From positions 90,983,432-91,047,431 of the forward strand of contig OZ024933.1 of assembly GCA_964017235.1 (NCBI GenBank): a stretch of DNA of 64,000 nt, written 5' to 3'. This DNA is from Sabellastarte sp. h YS-2021. Lineage: Eukaryota; Annelida; Polychaeta; Sabellida; Sabellidae. Every line of letters begins with the position of its first letter. Position 1 is the stretch's first letter. The notes below the pieces were generated by a model. That model worked only from the letters and a program-made list of their open reading frames with translations. It was not told where the DNA came from and ran no database searches. Positions 1-12,364 of this stretch are shown piece after piece. The position numbers were made by a program, and so were the translations under genes.

Positions 1-445
1 GCTGTTTTCGTGTATCCCTACGTCAGCCTACCGCAAATAGTACCAAAGCAAATCTGTTAGTTTCAACTCAAATTCAACATAATATCACCTAAAAATGTAT
101 AAAATATGCAAATATTTTAAAACAATGGTTTGTCGCCTACTTTAAAGTCATTCAGACGTGATATACTTGTACAACAATGGCGGCTAGTTTGACAGTTGAA
201 ATACTTCAAAAGCTACAATTCTTTAAAATATAAACAAAATATGAGGATAATCCGTGGTTTGTTAGTGTGAAAGGTTAGTGTGTCATAGATTTTCGGCCAT
301 TTCGTAGTATTTTTGTTGGAATCTCATGTGAAAAACCACTTTTCTCAGCTTAAATGGCTGAATTATCGCTAAGTTAGCCGTGGTCCACGATTCCAAACCA
401 AACTGCTAGCCCATACTTTGCGTTACATCGGCTCTCGCTGTCACA
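1..445 (-). repeat. Partial second LTR copy at the window edge
   Basis: Collinear with 5192-5663 apart from small changes, such as about 25 bases missing after position 110. It continues off the left edge. It begins at 445 with the same TGTGACAGCG start and the same upstream flank as the LTR at 5663. Confidence 0.8.
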
Positions 446-1258
446 ATAATATAAAATAAAATTACAAAAAGGTATTGGTCTTCAGTATTATCTTCTTCTT
501 GTAAAAGTAATAACCCCTTTTCCACTGTAGCAAACTTTCTTCCTGACTGCCCGGATCATGTTGGCTATGATCATTGGGAAAGGTTAAATACATTAAGGGT
601 GTTTCAGTAAGCATTTATTTCCCAAGTTGTTGTAACTGATATTTTTTGTGTTAGGGCTGGGAGCAGGACAAAACAGATCTTTGCCAATTTGGCAAATTGA
701 CCCCCTGAAATCTTGACCATGTAAACTTGGCCCCCAGTTGGAAACAATCAATAAATGTAATAAAATAGTACGTTTTCGGTGCTTAATATTCTTCATATCA
801 ATTTCATGACAATTTTCATTGTTTTAATCAACACCATTTATGGTCCGTTTTTTTCTCACTTCAGAGTTATGAAAAATGCAATTGGTTTGATGGAGATTAA
901 GTGCTATAAAAGTTTTATTGAATCATATATTAGGTTAAACTCATACCTTCTGTTCACCACCATAAAACTTTTATGATCTTTTCCCTTTGTTTAACATAAT
1001 CTGTTTTAAAGCACAATATTTTTCTGGGGCCAATTTGAGGGCACCTCTGGGAGGGTGGGGTAGATTCTGGGAGGCCACTGGGTACCTACCCGGGTATAAA
1101 ATGAAGAGGGTATTCTTTTAGAGTTTACACCAGTATCAGCTACTATTTTGGTCAATTAACGTTTTTAGATAGACCTGGCAATATTAGAGAAAAAATTAAA
1201 TATAATGTATTTAATGGGGCAATATTAGAGAAAAAAATTAAAAAAAGATAATTTGACC
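446..1258. repeat. Duplicated flank, left copy
   Basis: About 813 bp of non-coding DNA that matches 5664-6465 with few differences; about 20 bases near 1066-1088 are present only here. It is not LTR: it lies outside the LTR start in both copies. No open frame of note. Confidence 0.85.
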
Positions 1259-1263
1259 TTAAA

Positions 1264-1365
1264 TTCAGCTTAAATGGCTGAATTATCGCTAAGTTAGCCG
1301 TGGTCCACGATTCCAAACCAAACTGCTAGCCCATACTTTGCGTTACTTCAGCTCTCGCCGCCACA
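1264..1365 (-). repeat. Truncated 3' LTR (first ~100 bases only)
   Basis: Matches the first 100 bases of the LTR (compare 344-445 and 5562-5663), then stops abruptly and joins a copy of the element's own upstream flank at about 1258. The break marks a tandem-duplication junction rather than a normal 3' LTR. Confidence 0.75.
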
Positions 1366-1380
1366 CTCCCCCCACCTAAG
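1366..1380 (-). other. Polypurine tract
   Basis: The minus strand reads CTTAGGTGGGGGGAG directly before TGTGGCGGCG, the start of the 3' LTR fragment. Its position and purine content are those of a plus-strand priming site of an LTR element. Confidence 0.65.
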
Positions 1381-1941
1381 ATTGACCATATATGGGTAAT
1401 CAACCACACTACATGTTATACAATATACTCACCAACATATTTGTTAACCTAAAACAGAAACATTATGCATTACTTTATCATATTTCTCATGATATAAACA
1501 ATAGTCCTAGAAAATGTATCAGAGAGTTGATAATAACATTAATACATCTGCAAAGAAAGTTTTCTTATGTGCAAGATAATAGATAATAAATTACATCATA
1601 AACATTCATTCTAAACATACATATATATATATTTAGACATTAAATTATTGTTCATGCACTACAATGTTATACACTACAAAGAAAGAAAGAATATTCACAA
1701 GAATGAATTATCATTGTTCATTTTTCAAGTCCTCAGGAAGTTCAAACAGTTAATGACTTGAACACTTGTAACATCTGCAAGAGCATCTATCTGCATCATC
1801 CAGGATCTCAGCGAATAATAACTAGACAACAGAATCATCTAGAATCAAGTATTTAATGGAGCACCTAGTAGTTAGAAGATCACTGGATGTTTCCTCTGAA
1901 TTGTCTAGGTGGCTGTCATGTACTGTCAGAGTGGAACAGTT

Positions 1942-2455
1942 CTCAGCAACCCATGATGGACATCACACACTATGCTTACTGTCCCGGTTTCAAGCAATGA
2001 GTTCATCAGAAATGAAACCCATCTCAGCCATGATGGACATCACCACCAAATATACTTACTGTATCCCAGGTTTCAAACCTCTTCATTGGATCTTAAACTC
2101 ATCTCAGCAAGCAAAGGTGGACACCACCACCAACCATGCTTACTGTCTCCCAGGTTTTGAACAACAAGTTCATCGGACCTGAAACCGATCTCAGCGAGCC
2201 ATGATGGACACCACCACCAAGTACACTCACTGTCTCCCAGGTTTCGAACAACAAGTTCATCGGACCTGAAACCGATCTCAGCGAGCCATGATGGACACCA
2301 CCACCAAGTACACTCACTGTCTCCCAGGTTTTGAACAACAAGTTCATCGGACCTGAAGCCGATCTCAGCGAGCCATGATGGACATCACCATCAAGAACAC
2401 TCACTGTCTCCCAGGTTTTGAGCAACAAGTTCATCGGACCTGAAACCAATCTGGA
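1942..2455 (-). repeat. 87-bp minisatellite inside the LTR element
   Basis: About six copies, with ctcag starts near 1942, 2024, 2101, 2189, 2276 and 2363; the last four are on an exact 87-bp period. Because 87 is a multiple of three, the minus strand is open across the repeats, each coding 29 residues with S-G-P-M-N-L-L-F-K-T-W-E-T-V. There is no sign that it is a real protein; it lies in the non-gag part of the element. Confidence 0.8.
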
Positions 2456-2785
2456 AAATGACATGAATGAGTCGGAAGTAAAGTTTGCATGCCAGCATGC
2501 TAACTTGTCTCCAGACTCATCATCCAACTCCATATAGCTGATTCCAACTCAGCTTCCTTATCTGCAAAATGACCATACATTTTGCTCTAAACAGTGGACA
2601 TAGTTTCACCCACATCTTTATTCAAATTCACAGATTTTAACTGAACATTTTATTCATCTGCCTGACAATGTCAGGTGAACAATATACATTATCTGAGACT
2701 GGACATTTCTATGAGTTTCTGCATAAAGTTGAATGTGGCCTTGAACTTTTCATGACTGACTCTCGGCCTCCAGAATCAGTCAGTT

Positions 2786-2974
2786 CTAATTTGAATTAGC
2801 TTTCCTTGAACCAAAAGAGGTATTCCTCTTCTCTGTCAATTTAGGGCACTTTGGCTTTATATGACCTGCTACATGACAATAGTAGCACTTGATTTGCTTC
2901 TTGTGAGCTGGTTTGTTTATGAGATCATTCAACTGATACTGCAGCTGTGTCAGCTTTCCTTTTAGGATGCCCAA
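2786..2974 (-). pseudogene. Zinc-knuckle (CCHC) segment of gag, frameshifted
   Basis: A short minus-strand frame containing C-Y-Y-C-H-V-A-G-H-I-K-P-K-C, a C-x2-C-x4-H-x4-C nucleocapsid knuckle with basic flanks. It is the natural continuation of the gag frame at 3046-3855 but is separated from it by a frame change and an in-frame TAA. This supports decay of the element. Confidence 0.75.
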
Positions 2975-3045
2975 TTCAGCACTCAGTCGAAGACATTCGT
3001 TTTACAGAGCATTGCAGTCAATTTTTGACTGATTACATTCTGCCT

Positions 3046-3855
3046 CTATTTTAGAGGAGTTATCGGCATGCACATTGTACATGAACCTCTTACCTGTTTC
3101 TGCTCTATGTGCCTGATCCAAGCTTCATATTTGATTGCTTGTGACACTATGTCATCAAACCTGTCACTATTGCCACTTATCAGCTGCATCTTCATTTCTC
3201 TATCTTGTAGTGCCTCAACAAAATGATCACAGCATAAAGAATCTAGCAACTGGTTATCTGCAGATGGATATGCTTGAGATGCTAGAGCCCTGATGGACTG
3301 AGCCAACTCTGGTAATGACTGCTTTGGTTCTTGGACAGTTGTTCTCAGTTGTGTCCTATACAAACTTTCGCTATGATTTGGATAGAATCTTCTATTCATT
3401 GCTTCAATCAGCAATCTGTAGTTGCATCTCACTCTTGGCTCTAACAACTGGATGACCTGGCATGCTTCACCACGTAAACTAACAGCTAAGTACTGTGCCC
3501 GTTCATGGTCATTCCATCCATTAAGATCCCCAACTGTCTCAAAATGTGTCAGATACTGTGGCCATGGTATTTTACCATCAAAGGCATCTGGCATCACTTT
3601 TGGCCTTTGAGGAGTCATCTTACCACCTGATCCATGATCAGCATTTTGTAACTGACTCATCAAAACATCTATGCCTTCTTCAACATCCTTTAATAAGGTT
3701 CTTCCACCATAAGCATTGGTTTGCTCAATTGCATCATCATTTATGCCCTGGTGACTTTCTCTATTGGAACTCCAACATTCAGGATTATTTGAAATCCTGT
3801 GCAAGTTGGTTCTGTTCCGTTCATCACCAGAACATCTGTTGAGTGCTTGAGCCAT
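3046..3855 (-). pseudogene. Gag-like protein of the LTR element
   Basis: A 269-codon open frame with a retrotransposon gag (Ty3/gypsy capsid) domain in its second half: F-D-G-K-I-P-W-P-Q-Y-L-T-H-F-E around residues 92-106, then W-N-D-H-E-R-A-Q-Y-L-A-V-S-L-R-G-E-A. The zinc-knuckle segment downstream is in another frame, with a stop between them, so the gene is broken. The upstream half has no recognised domain. No protease, reverse transcriptase or integrase follows. Confidence 0.75.
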
Positions 3856-4114
3856 GCTTGGTGGAATAGCATCATCTGAAGCATAATTATCTTCATGTTT
3901 GTCCTGATCATTTGATCCAGGGGTAGTCTCACAAATATTTTCACCGTCTATCTGGCAGTATTATTATATGACAGAAAGAAAAGAACATAAAGAAATTATT
4001 AGTATACTTATTTCATAATCAGAGTTTGTTCCACAAACAACGTTAACTTTTTGTATAGTCAATCACACCCAAGAGGTCAGTAATTTCAGATCACTGGATC
4101 CCTTTAAGAATGGG

Positions 4115-4132
4115 ATCCCACCGCTGCCACCA
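4115..4132 (-). other. Primer binding site
   Basis: The minus strand reads TGGTGGCAGCGGTGGGAT, seven bases inside the LTR end. It starts with TGG, as expected for pairing with a tRNA 3' CCA, and resembles the PBS of many Ty3/gypsy elements. It fixes the orientation of the element and the inner edge of the LTR. Confidence 0.7.
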
Positions 4133-4139
4133 GTAAAAC

Positions 4140-5663
4140 TGTAGCGGGCCTCAGTATTTCACTCAAGGAAAGAGGTTGGTAGCGTGTGGCCTGAGACTAA
4201 AAATACTGGAGAGCCCGAAACCAGTTTGTAAATTAGTCCAAATAATTTATATGTCCCTACTACTTCTCTACCTGAAGTAGCTCATTTGCCTTGCATTACC
4301 ATGCAGAAACCCTGAAGTACCTTCAATCCAAAATGTTTCAGTTCAAGTCTCAGATTCCATATGAATATCAAAATAAACTCTCAAACATATCAGTCAACAA
4401 GTGGGTAATTCAATATGACAAAGTTGCACAAAGTCCAAAGGTTCAATCAGCAAGGTTAATCATGTTACTTTATACTCTTGTTGTGTCACACAATGTGTAA
4501 TATTCAACTGTATGTGAGTATATGCAAGTTATTCAATCTTGCTATAAAGTCTAAACTTGAAAATAACTGTCGTCCAAAGATTGAAAGTATGTACTAAATT
4601 GAAGTAATAATCAACTTGGCAAAGAGAAAGACAAATAGATTTTATATAACTGAACTTAATTTATTTACATGTGATATCATGTACAGTTTAGTAAGACTAA
4701 GAAGAATTCGTAACCCACAAAATATAACCTCTATGAGCAACTTTTACATGTTACTTACAAGGATTACTTCAGAGCGATCACTGAAAATAGTAAAGTTCGA
4801 GAAACTGGTTCTATTCAGTCAGCATAGATTATTCTGTGAAAATCTATGTAATTCGCTGTCTAACCATTGTCTCCCTCTACTACAGCTAAGTTCTGGTCAT
4901 AGTCTAACATCAAACCTTACAAAAATGTAAAATAATTTAATAAAAGACCTGGAACCAGCTTAAAATTATAAAATGACAGTATTTATGATTTGCGGTTGCG
5001 TCTAGAATTACTATGCAGTTGTGGTGATTACACAGTAAGTGTATATGAGTTCTGCAATTACTATACAGATGCGGTGATTACACAATCATTGTTGCGGTTA
5101 TCTATTGATTTTGGGCTTTCGCGTCATGCAAATGCGGCTTTGTCAAATGAAAGCCAAAAAGCTACTGACAGCAGCTCCTTATATAGATTTCTGGGCTGTT
5201 TTTGTGTATCCCTACGTCAGCCTACCGCAAATAGTACCAACGCAAATCTGTTAGTTTCAACTCAAATTCAACATAATATCACCTAAAAATGTATAAAATA
5301 TGCAAATTAAATAAATTATAACACTGCAAATATTTTAAAACCATGGTTTGTCGCCTACTTTAAAGTCTTTCAGACGTGATATACTTGTACAACAATGGCG
5401 GCTAGTTTGACAGTTGAAATACTTCAAAAGCTACAATTCTTTAAAATATAAACAAAATATGAGGATAATCCGTGGTTTGTTAGTGTAAAAGGTTAGTGTG
5501 TAATAGATTTTCGGCCATTTCTTAGTCTTTTTGTTGGAATCTCATGTGAAAAACCACTTTTCTCAGCTTAAATGGCTGAATTATCGCTAAGTTAACCGTG
5601 GTCCACGATTCCAAACCAAACTGCTAGCCCATACTTTGCGTTACATCGGCTCTCGCTGTCACA
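4140..5663 (-). repeat. 5' LTR of a decayed Ty3/gypsy-type retrotransposon
   Basis: 1,524 bp on the minus strand, beginning TGTGACAGCG at 5663 and ending CCCGCTACA at 4140, with TG/CA ends. It is followed inward by a primer binding site, and its 5' third matches 1-445 and its first 100 bases match 1264-1365. No intact promoter can be pointed to. Confidence 0.75.
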
Positions 5664-6465
5664 ATAATATAAAATAAAATTACAAAAAGGTATTGGTCTT
5701 CAGTATTATCTTCTTCTTGTAAAAGTAATAACCCTATTCCACTGTAGCAAACTTTCTTCCTGACTGCCCAGATCATGTTGGCTATGATCATTGGGAAAGG
5801 TCAAATACATTAAGGGTGTTTCAGTAAGCATTTATTTCCCAAGTTGTTGTAACTGATATTTTTCGTGTTAGGGCTGGGAGCAGGACAAAACAGATCTTTG
5901 CCAATTTGGCAAATTGACTCCCTGAAATCTTGACCATGTAAACTTGGCCCCCAGTTGGAAACAATCAATAAATGTAATAAAATAGTACGTTTTCGGTGCT
6001 TAATATTCTTCATATCAATTTCATGACGATTTTCAATGTTTTAATCAATACCATTTATGGTCCGTTTTTTCTCACTTCAGAGTTATGAAAAATGCAATTG
6101 GTTTGATGGAGATTAAGTGCTATAAAAGTTTTATTGAATCATATATTAGGTTATACTCATACCTTCTGTTCACCACCATAAAACTTTTATGATCTTTTCC
6201 CTTTGTTTAACACAATCTGTTTTAAAGCACAATATTTTTCTGGGGCCAATTTGAGGGCACCTCTGGGAGGGTGGGGTAGATTCCTACCCGGGTATAAAAT
6301 GAAGAGGGTATTCTTTTAGAGTTTACACCAGTATCAGCCACTATTTTGGTCAATTAACGTTTTTAGATAGACCTGGCAATATTAGAGAAAAAATTAAATA
6401 TAATGTATTTAATGGGGCAATATTAGAGAAAAAAAATTTAAAAAGATAATTTGACCTCTAAACTT
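5664..6465. repeat. Duplicated flank, right copy
   Basis: The partner of 446-1258. Similarity ends after aatttgacct at about 6458. Both copies sit immediately upstream of an LTR start on the minus strand, so flank, LTR and internal region were duplicated as a unit. Confidence 0.85.
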
Positions 6466-9325
6466 GACCTTTACATAGTCTCCCGATGAATCTTTACTGC
6501 TTTCCAGAATGGCTGTTACAAGTTATCATCATGAATTGTGGCAGTCAGAGCTGGATTTATTTAGTAACACACATTTTATCTACCTTTTTCGTTCAGGATC
6601 AGTTGAAATAGGGCTCCAACTTCAAAATCAACTAGATCCTACAATGGGGAGATGGTCAAATCAGTCCCCTTAAAACTAGACCCCTGCAAAATCAGACAAA
6701 CTAGAAATGACACCCATCCCCCAGTGCACAATTGACCCTCCCCTCCCTAACATGTAATTTGATTTGGGGAAATATTAATTTTTGTTTTACTAAAATCGCA
6801 CTTGGCCAATATTAAAATTTATTGACCCCAGTTCCTTGATCTTCTACCTTTTGTTAACTGAAAACCAAATATCCTTTCATTTAGGCCATGTCTTGTGGTT
6901 ATTGACAAACCCCGCTCTCCTTTGCAATTTAAGTATATTCTAAACTTTAAAAGAAATACTTCCCAACAATAGAAGACTTAGACAATACTAGACAATATTT
7001 TTCTGGGGGCCGACTTGACCAGGTTTATTTGCCCCATGGGAGATTTGATTATGTTGCTTTGGATAACTAGGTACTGTGGAACAGAGGCATGTATTCAACA
7101 AAAATACAAGGAACATCTTAGTTGAAAAGATCGATCACCCACACCTATAAAAAGTGTACCAAACAGGGGAAAGTCTTGATGCCTGTGAATAATTTAATAT
7201 ATTTGTTTTAAGTGTTTCACTTTTCAGAAAGTGTAACTTATATTAGGGTTGATAGATATCTTTATTTTACACTCTAGTTAAAATGCCAAAACAAAACAAC
7301 AAAAAAGTTTTGGACATAGTGGGTTTAAAACTTTCCCCATCCCTTAAGCCCCAGTCACACTACAGGAAGTATTTCCAACAGTAAAAGAGGGTGAGAAAAA
7401 TAGAAGCCGGTTGATGTACCTCCTGCAAATCCAAGATGCACAGATATCTAGCTACAGTCATCCCCCAGAAGAGAATCAGAATTAGGAAGGACAATCGCCA
7501 CGGTTGGACACAGAAATAACACTGTAAAGACACTGTAAAAATACAGCAAAATGTTTCGGAAAATAAACAAATTAATTGGAGACAGGATCTATACAGAATA
7601 AGACAGAATAACAGAAAGGCAACAAAACAGCTACAGAAATAATATATAACCATATTTTATCCTAACATGGGTTCACCACTTTGCCCAGCTGGTTGGAAAA
7701 GAATTTCCATCTGGACAAACTGGGTTCCTGTATAACCCCTACACTTTTATAGCCTTTATCTTATTAGTACGTGTATTTTATTACACCTTTCCTTCTACCT
7801 TTGCATTTCTGCATGAACTGCAAGTCTCAGGTCACTTTTCGACTTTTAGTGAGACTGACAATTTTGTCAGACATTTGATCTAGTCTACTAATGCTTTAAT
7901 TGTTCCATCATGTTTCTTTACTAGAAGTTGTCTTTTACAATTTTGCATGGACCTGGTGGATCATTTGGTCTTGCCTGACAATAACAACTAGATGGGGGTT
8001 GCTCCTTCAACTCCACCTTGACCTTAGAGGTCAATTTCATACCTTATTGAATATCTAGATTCGACTGAAGCGTATCCTAAATTTATAACTTATTTCTCTT
8101 TCCCCCCTAGTGGCCCCTCTTGGGCCCCTTTGGGCCACTGGGAGGGGCACTGGTGACCCACTTGTCTTGTGCTTGAGATTTCAGTTTATATTTCTTTGCT
8201 AAATAAGTGGTTTCATACCTATTCAGTATTAATGTGGATTTATAATGCACTCATGTAAGTTACTTGTAGTATACTAAATGGTAGATACTGCTGGAAAATG
8301 TTTTAGAATTATATATATTTATAAAATATCTTAATCTAACATAGTAATACATCTGTATAAATAAAAGTTACAAAGAATTATGTAAAATAAAATTATATAA
8401 TCCAAGTCTGTTTCTATTCCTGGGTTTGGGTCCCTAGGGGAATGAATAGGAAAGGCAGCAGAACAACAACAGAAATGATATTATACCCTGTGGTTATATG
8501 ATAACCGACACTGACGTATAAGATAGCCTCTTATAGGTGGAAAGTTTGAATGGTTTAATATTTCTGTGTGTTGCCACAGAAAACAGGAAATGCCACAGTG
8601 TGATAACTTTACTGACAGAAGTGTGGCAATACATGGACGAATGAGGAACTATACAAAGTGCCAATAAATATAGGCAATAGCTCGAGTAATATGATTAGGG
8701 CATTGGGAATATTAAATAACTTTGTTTTGTATTGCGTTGCTTATTAGTGTTCACTGTATTAACATATTTTTCCTGTATTTGCTTGTATGTTATACAAAGT
8801 TTTGACTTGTAATATGCCTTTTCTGTACCTTTTCTGTAAGGTACAAATGGCAACATATTTTTGTACTCAAAAACAGGTCTCGTATTGAAAAAAAGATAAC
8901 TGAAATATTTTTGTCTAATAAAGTTTACCTTGTTATTTCTCTGCAGATTACTTTCTGTAACTGCATGGTATCGTGTAATTTCCGTGGTTCTTCTGCTACC
9001 TTTCCACCACATTTTGTGTCATTCTCTGTCTTTTAAGTGTCCCTAGTTAAGATGTATATTCATTATAAGGTTAATGTATCTTTACAGTATCTGTACAGTA
9101 TGTACAATGGTTACTGTCATCCACATCTGATTCTATTCTGTGACAAAACTGTGGGTAGAGATGTGTGGCTAGGTCCAAACTAGAAACGGGCAGGTTTTTG
9201 ACCCAGTGAGTCACAATGTCCAGGCTTGAACTGCCTAGTGAAAAAATCTATAATGTTGAGGCTGTTCCACATATGTTATTTATCAGTAACAGAAAAGTAA
9301 GACAGAAACATAAACATGCATGTGC
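6466..9325. other. Non-coding AT-rich DNA, nothing recognised
   Basis: Short open frames on both strands (for example 7360-7653 and 8695-9012, minus) have no recognisable family or splice pattern. A few stretches between 6600 and 7060 resemble the wording of the duplicated flank and may be older relatives of it. Confidence 0.5.
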
Positions 9326-9510
9326 CCCCCCTTGGCCTAGTGGGTAACACACTTGCCTTGGCACACAGAGAACCTGGGTTTAATCCCAGGTAATGGCAGA
9401 TACATAGTGGCTCGGATGACTTCTTTAAATGGCAGTCCTCTGTTATTGAATCCTGTCACGTGTGGTAGTCACATGTAAAACTCTGTCTTTCAGTTAGGGG
9501 AATGTCAATT
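9326..9510 (+). mobile_element. tRNA-derived SINE (family 2)
   Basis: The head has an A-box-like TGGCCTAGTGG and a B-box-like GGTTTAATCCC spaced as in a tRNA, followed by a body (aggtaatggcagatacatag). Relics of the same body appear at 16331-16450, and a similar head on the minus strand at 25815-25915. Confidence 0.6.
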
Positions 9511-10080
9511 GCTAGAGTTTGGGATACTACTTGTCGAGTTCTGATGGGTCAAGTAGCGCTTTGAATGCTGTGGTAAAGGAAATAGTGTCCTGAGTATAGG
9601 GATACAATACAATCTGTTGAATTTCTATTTTTTCATTAATGCTGGCTGTTTTTCTATCAATTTTCCTCATCGTTGTTGAGACTGGTCATTATAACCATGT
9701 CCCCTAGAACATAGTGCTTGTCATATCTGTAACTAAAACTTAGTTGAACACGAGTTTCATTCTCGGTGTGTCTGGCATATTTAGATATTAGATTTGCTAG
9801 AGTTTGGGATACTACTTGTCGAGTTCTGATGGGTCAAGTAGCGCTTTGAATGCTGTGGTAAAGGAAATAGTGTCCTGAGTATAGGGATATAATACAATCT
9901 GTTGAATTTCTATTTTTTCATTAATGCTGGCTGTTTTTCTATCAATTTTCCTCATCGTTGTTGAGACTGGTCATTATAACCATGTCCCCTAGAACATAGT
10001 GCTTGTCATATCTGTAACTAAAACTTAGTTGAACACGAGTTTCATTGTCGGTGTGTCTGGCATATTTAGATATTAGATTT
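9511..10080. repeat. 285-bp tandem duplication
   Basis: 9511-9795 and 9796-10080 are almost identical head-to-tail copies, both starting gctagagtttgggatac. It starts right after the SINE at 9326. No coding content. Confidence 0.9.
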
Positions 10081-12364
10081 AAATATTTTCCACAATTTGT
10101 TTTAAGGTTTATGAAATGGATATACATGTACATGAAGAGTATCATTATATAACAAGAACACTTGCAGAGTGCATACCTCCGCCAAGGCAAGTAATGATAA
10201 GTAAATGGGAAAATCTGGATTATTTATTTTCGTATCAATATGGTAATACAGATCACTCTCAAAATTTAATGAGATCCAAGTTGGATCAGGACCCATCTTC
10301 TGACTTCTTCTCAGGAAGGTTCATGCAGCCAATAGTATTTGTGTTGTCCTGCTAAGAACAAACAGACAAATGGAAAATATATGGTCATAAAAATAAGCAG
10401 ATAAATATTAGTGTACTATGTCATACCAGAAAAAGTATATAGCTAATGCTAGTACCCTTTTTGTTTTTTGGTCTCACAAGTTAATCTTCTACGATAGATC
10501 ATAGTTTGGTGCTGTAACTTTATGAATCTTACCAGGAGCAGATCTGTGCATTTTTGTGTTGATTCACTGCTTACTGTCAACTAGCTAGCCAGATATTAAA
10601 TGTATATATTATTTCTAATTTTTGAAAAGCTCTCTTATTTAAAGTTCAGGTTTAACGTCCATTTTTAACCACAGACTGAGGTAAAATCATGAGAGGCACT
10701 CTGTCATGAGCTTGATTTGAACCCAAGACCATGAGGATGGAAACTCATTGATATAATTGCAAACCTACTGATATGGGAAACAGTAAAGAGACAAGCCAAG
10801 GACAGTGGAAAATGGAGGCAGACTGTTGTGGCCCTTTGCTCCACAAGGAATTAAGAGGATTCAAGTCAAGTAAGTCAATGCATAAATCATACAAAATGGT
10901 GGATAATAAAAGTAAAGGATGCCAAAAGTAAAACATCCCTCAGTAGACATTTACAGAAAAACATGCCACTCATGAAGATTAGTAATAGAATACTCATGCT
11001 ACTCACTCATATAATATTGTTATCTTTATTAGAGTTATATTTTTTGTGCATAATTTTCCTATTGTATCTGTTGATTTTCGAGCCAAGGCTGTATTTCTTC
11101 ACGAATAGGGAGAAATACAGACTGGGACATGTATTTATTTTTGGAAATATGAAATGGACATGAACTAGTCACTCTGGTGACTTGAAACATGAGAGGAAAA
11201 TATTTGAGAGTGAACATTTGGTTGTAAATGAACCTTTTTAATGATTAACTGAATGCTAAACAAAGAAATAATAACCCGTTTGTATTTCAATAAAAATTAA
11301 TTAAAATTAATCTGAATAAAAATGGATGATACTGGTTATGTCAATAACTGAAAAAAGGCAATAAATTGGTCTCAGACACTAACACGATCAATTCGATCGA
11401 CAATGAAATTTGAAATTTGATATGAAGACAATGAAACATAAATCGTGATTGTGCATTTTTATTAGCTGTTATTCAATGTTTATAAAGCATGGTGAATCAA
11501 AATGAAAAACCAAATTAAGATCTTTTCAAGCAAGTTATCTTAAAACATAAAAGTCCCTGAGAACACTATAAAACACTTTTATCAATCAAATGCTTATAAA
11601 ATAACTTATTATGTTTTCTTTGAACATTAAGAAATTTTAACTCCAGAATCAAATATACATTATTTTCAAAATAGTCAAAATTTTCACACTAAAAGTATTT
11701 CTCACAACTTTTTCTCAAAGTTAAACAAATGCAGAGTAAATACAATAGATAGTAAAGATAACTTAACAGCATGTGGAAGGTGTTTATATTTCCCCCCCCC
11801 CCCCTATATTTTGCTAAATACTGGACTGCATGAATTTTTATTTTAATAGTTTTATGATGAAAATTCAGTGTTTTATGATATTGTTGTTGTTTAAATACAA
11901 ATATATTGGCCAGAGAATAACTCTTGTGTTGTATATGTGCACATAAGCAGTTGGTTAGCATATTCAATTATATGTCATAAAATTATCAAAGATTACACAA
12001 TAAAATAAATTATTTCTTAGTAATATTTATGGTCTAACTGGTAAATATAAAGGATTATGCTTCATATAATTATTCATAACAATACAATTAAAGAAATAAT
12101 TTCCATGTTATTTGAGGCTAACTTGGATATATATATATATATCATTCCAATAATAAACTCGAAATAAGAACTCAAATAAATATCAAATCTCCTGATCAGT
12201 GTAGGATAATTCATGAGATTTATGAAAGTTAATGGATTGATCCATATTTTAATTGTTTTGCACTGACAGAAAAAAATAATGCAGTTCATTGGTAAGCATT
12301 AGTTTACATACTTTACCTGATAAAATATTTACAATACTGTGAATACATACATATATAGATATAT
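10081..12364. other. Non-coding AT-rich DNA with a SINE relic
   Basis: No gene recognised. A minus-strand SINE relic lies at about 10630-10745 (B-box-like tgggttcaaatcaag). There is a run of 13 or more C at about 11793-11806 and an AT microsatellite at about 12127-12142. Confidence 0.45.

Noticed and set aside
593..796. 67-codon minus frame, repeated at 5810-6013
   Set aside because: It is duplicated only because the flank is duplicated; no family, no splice or promoter signals.
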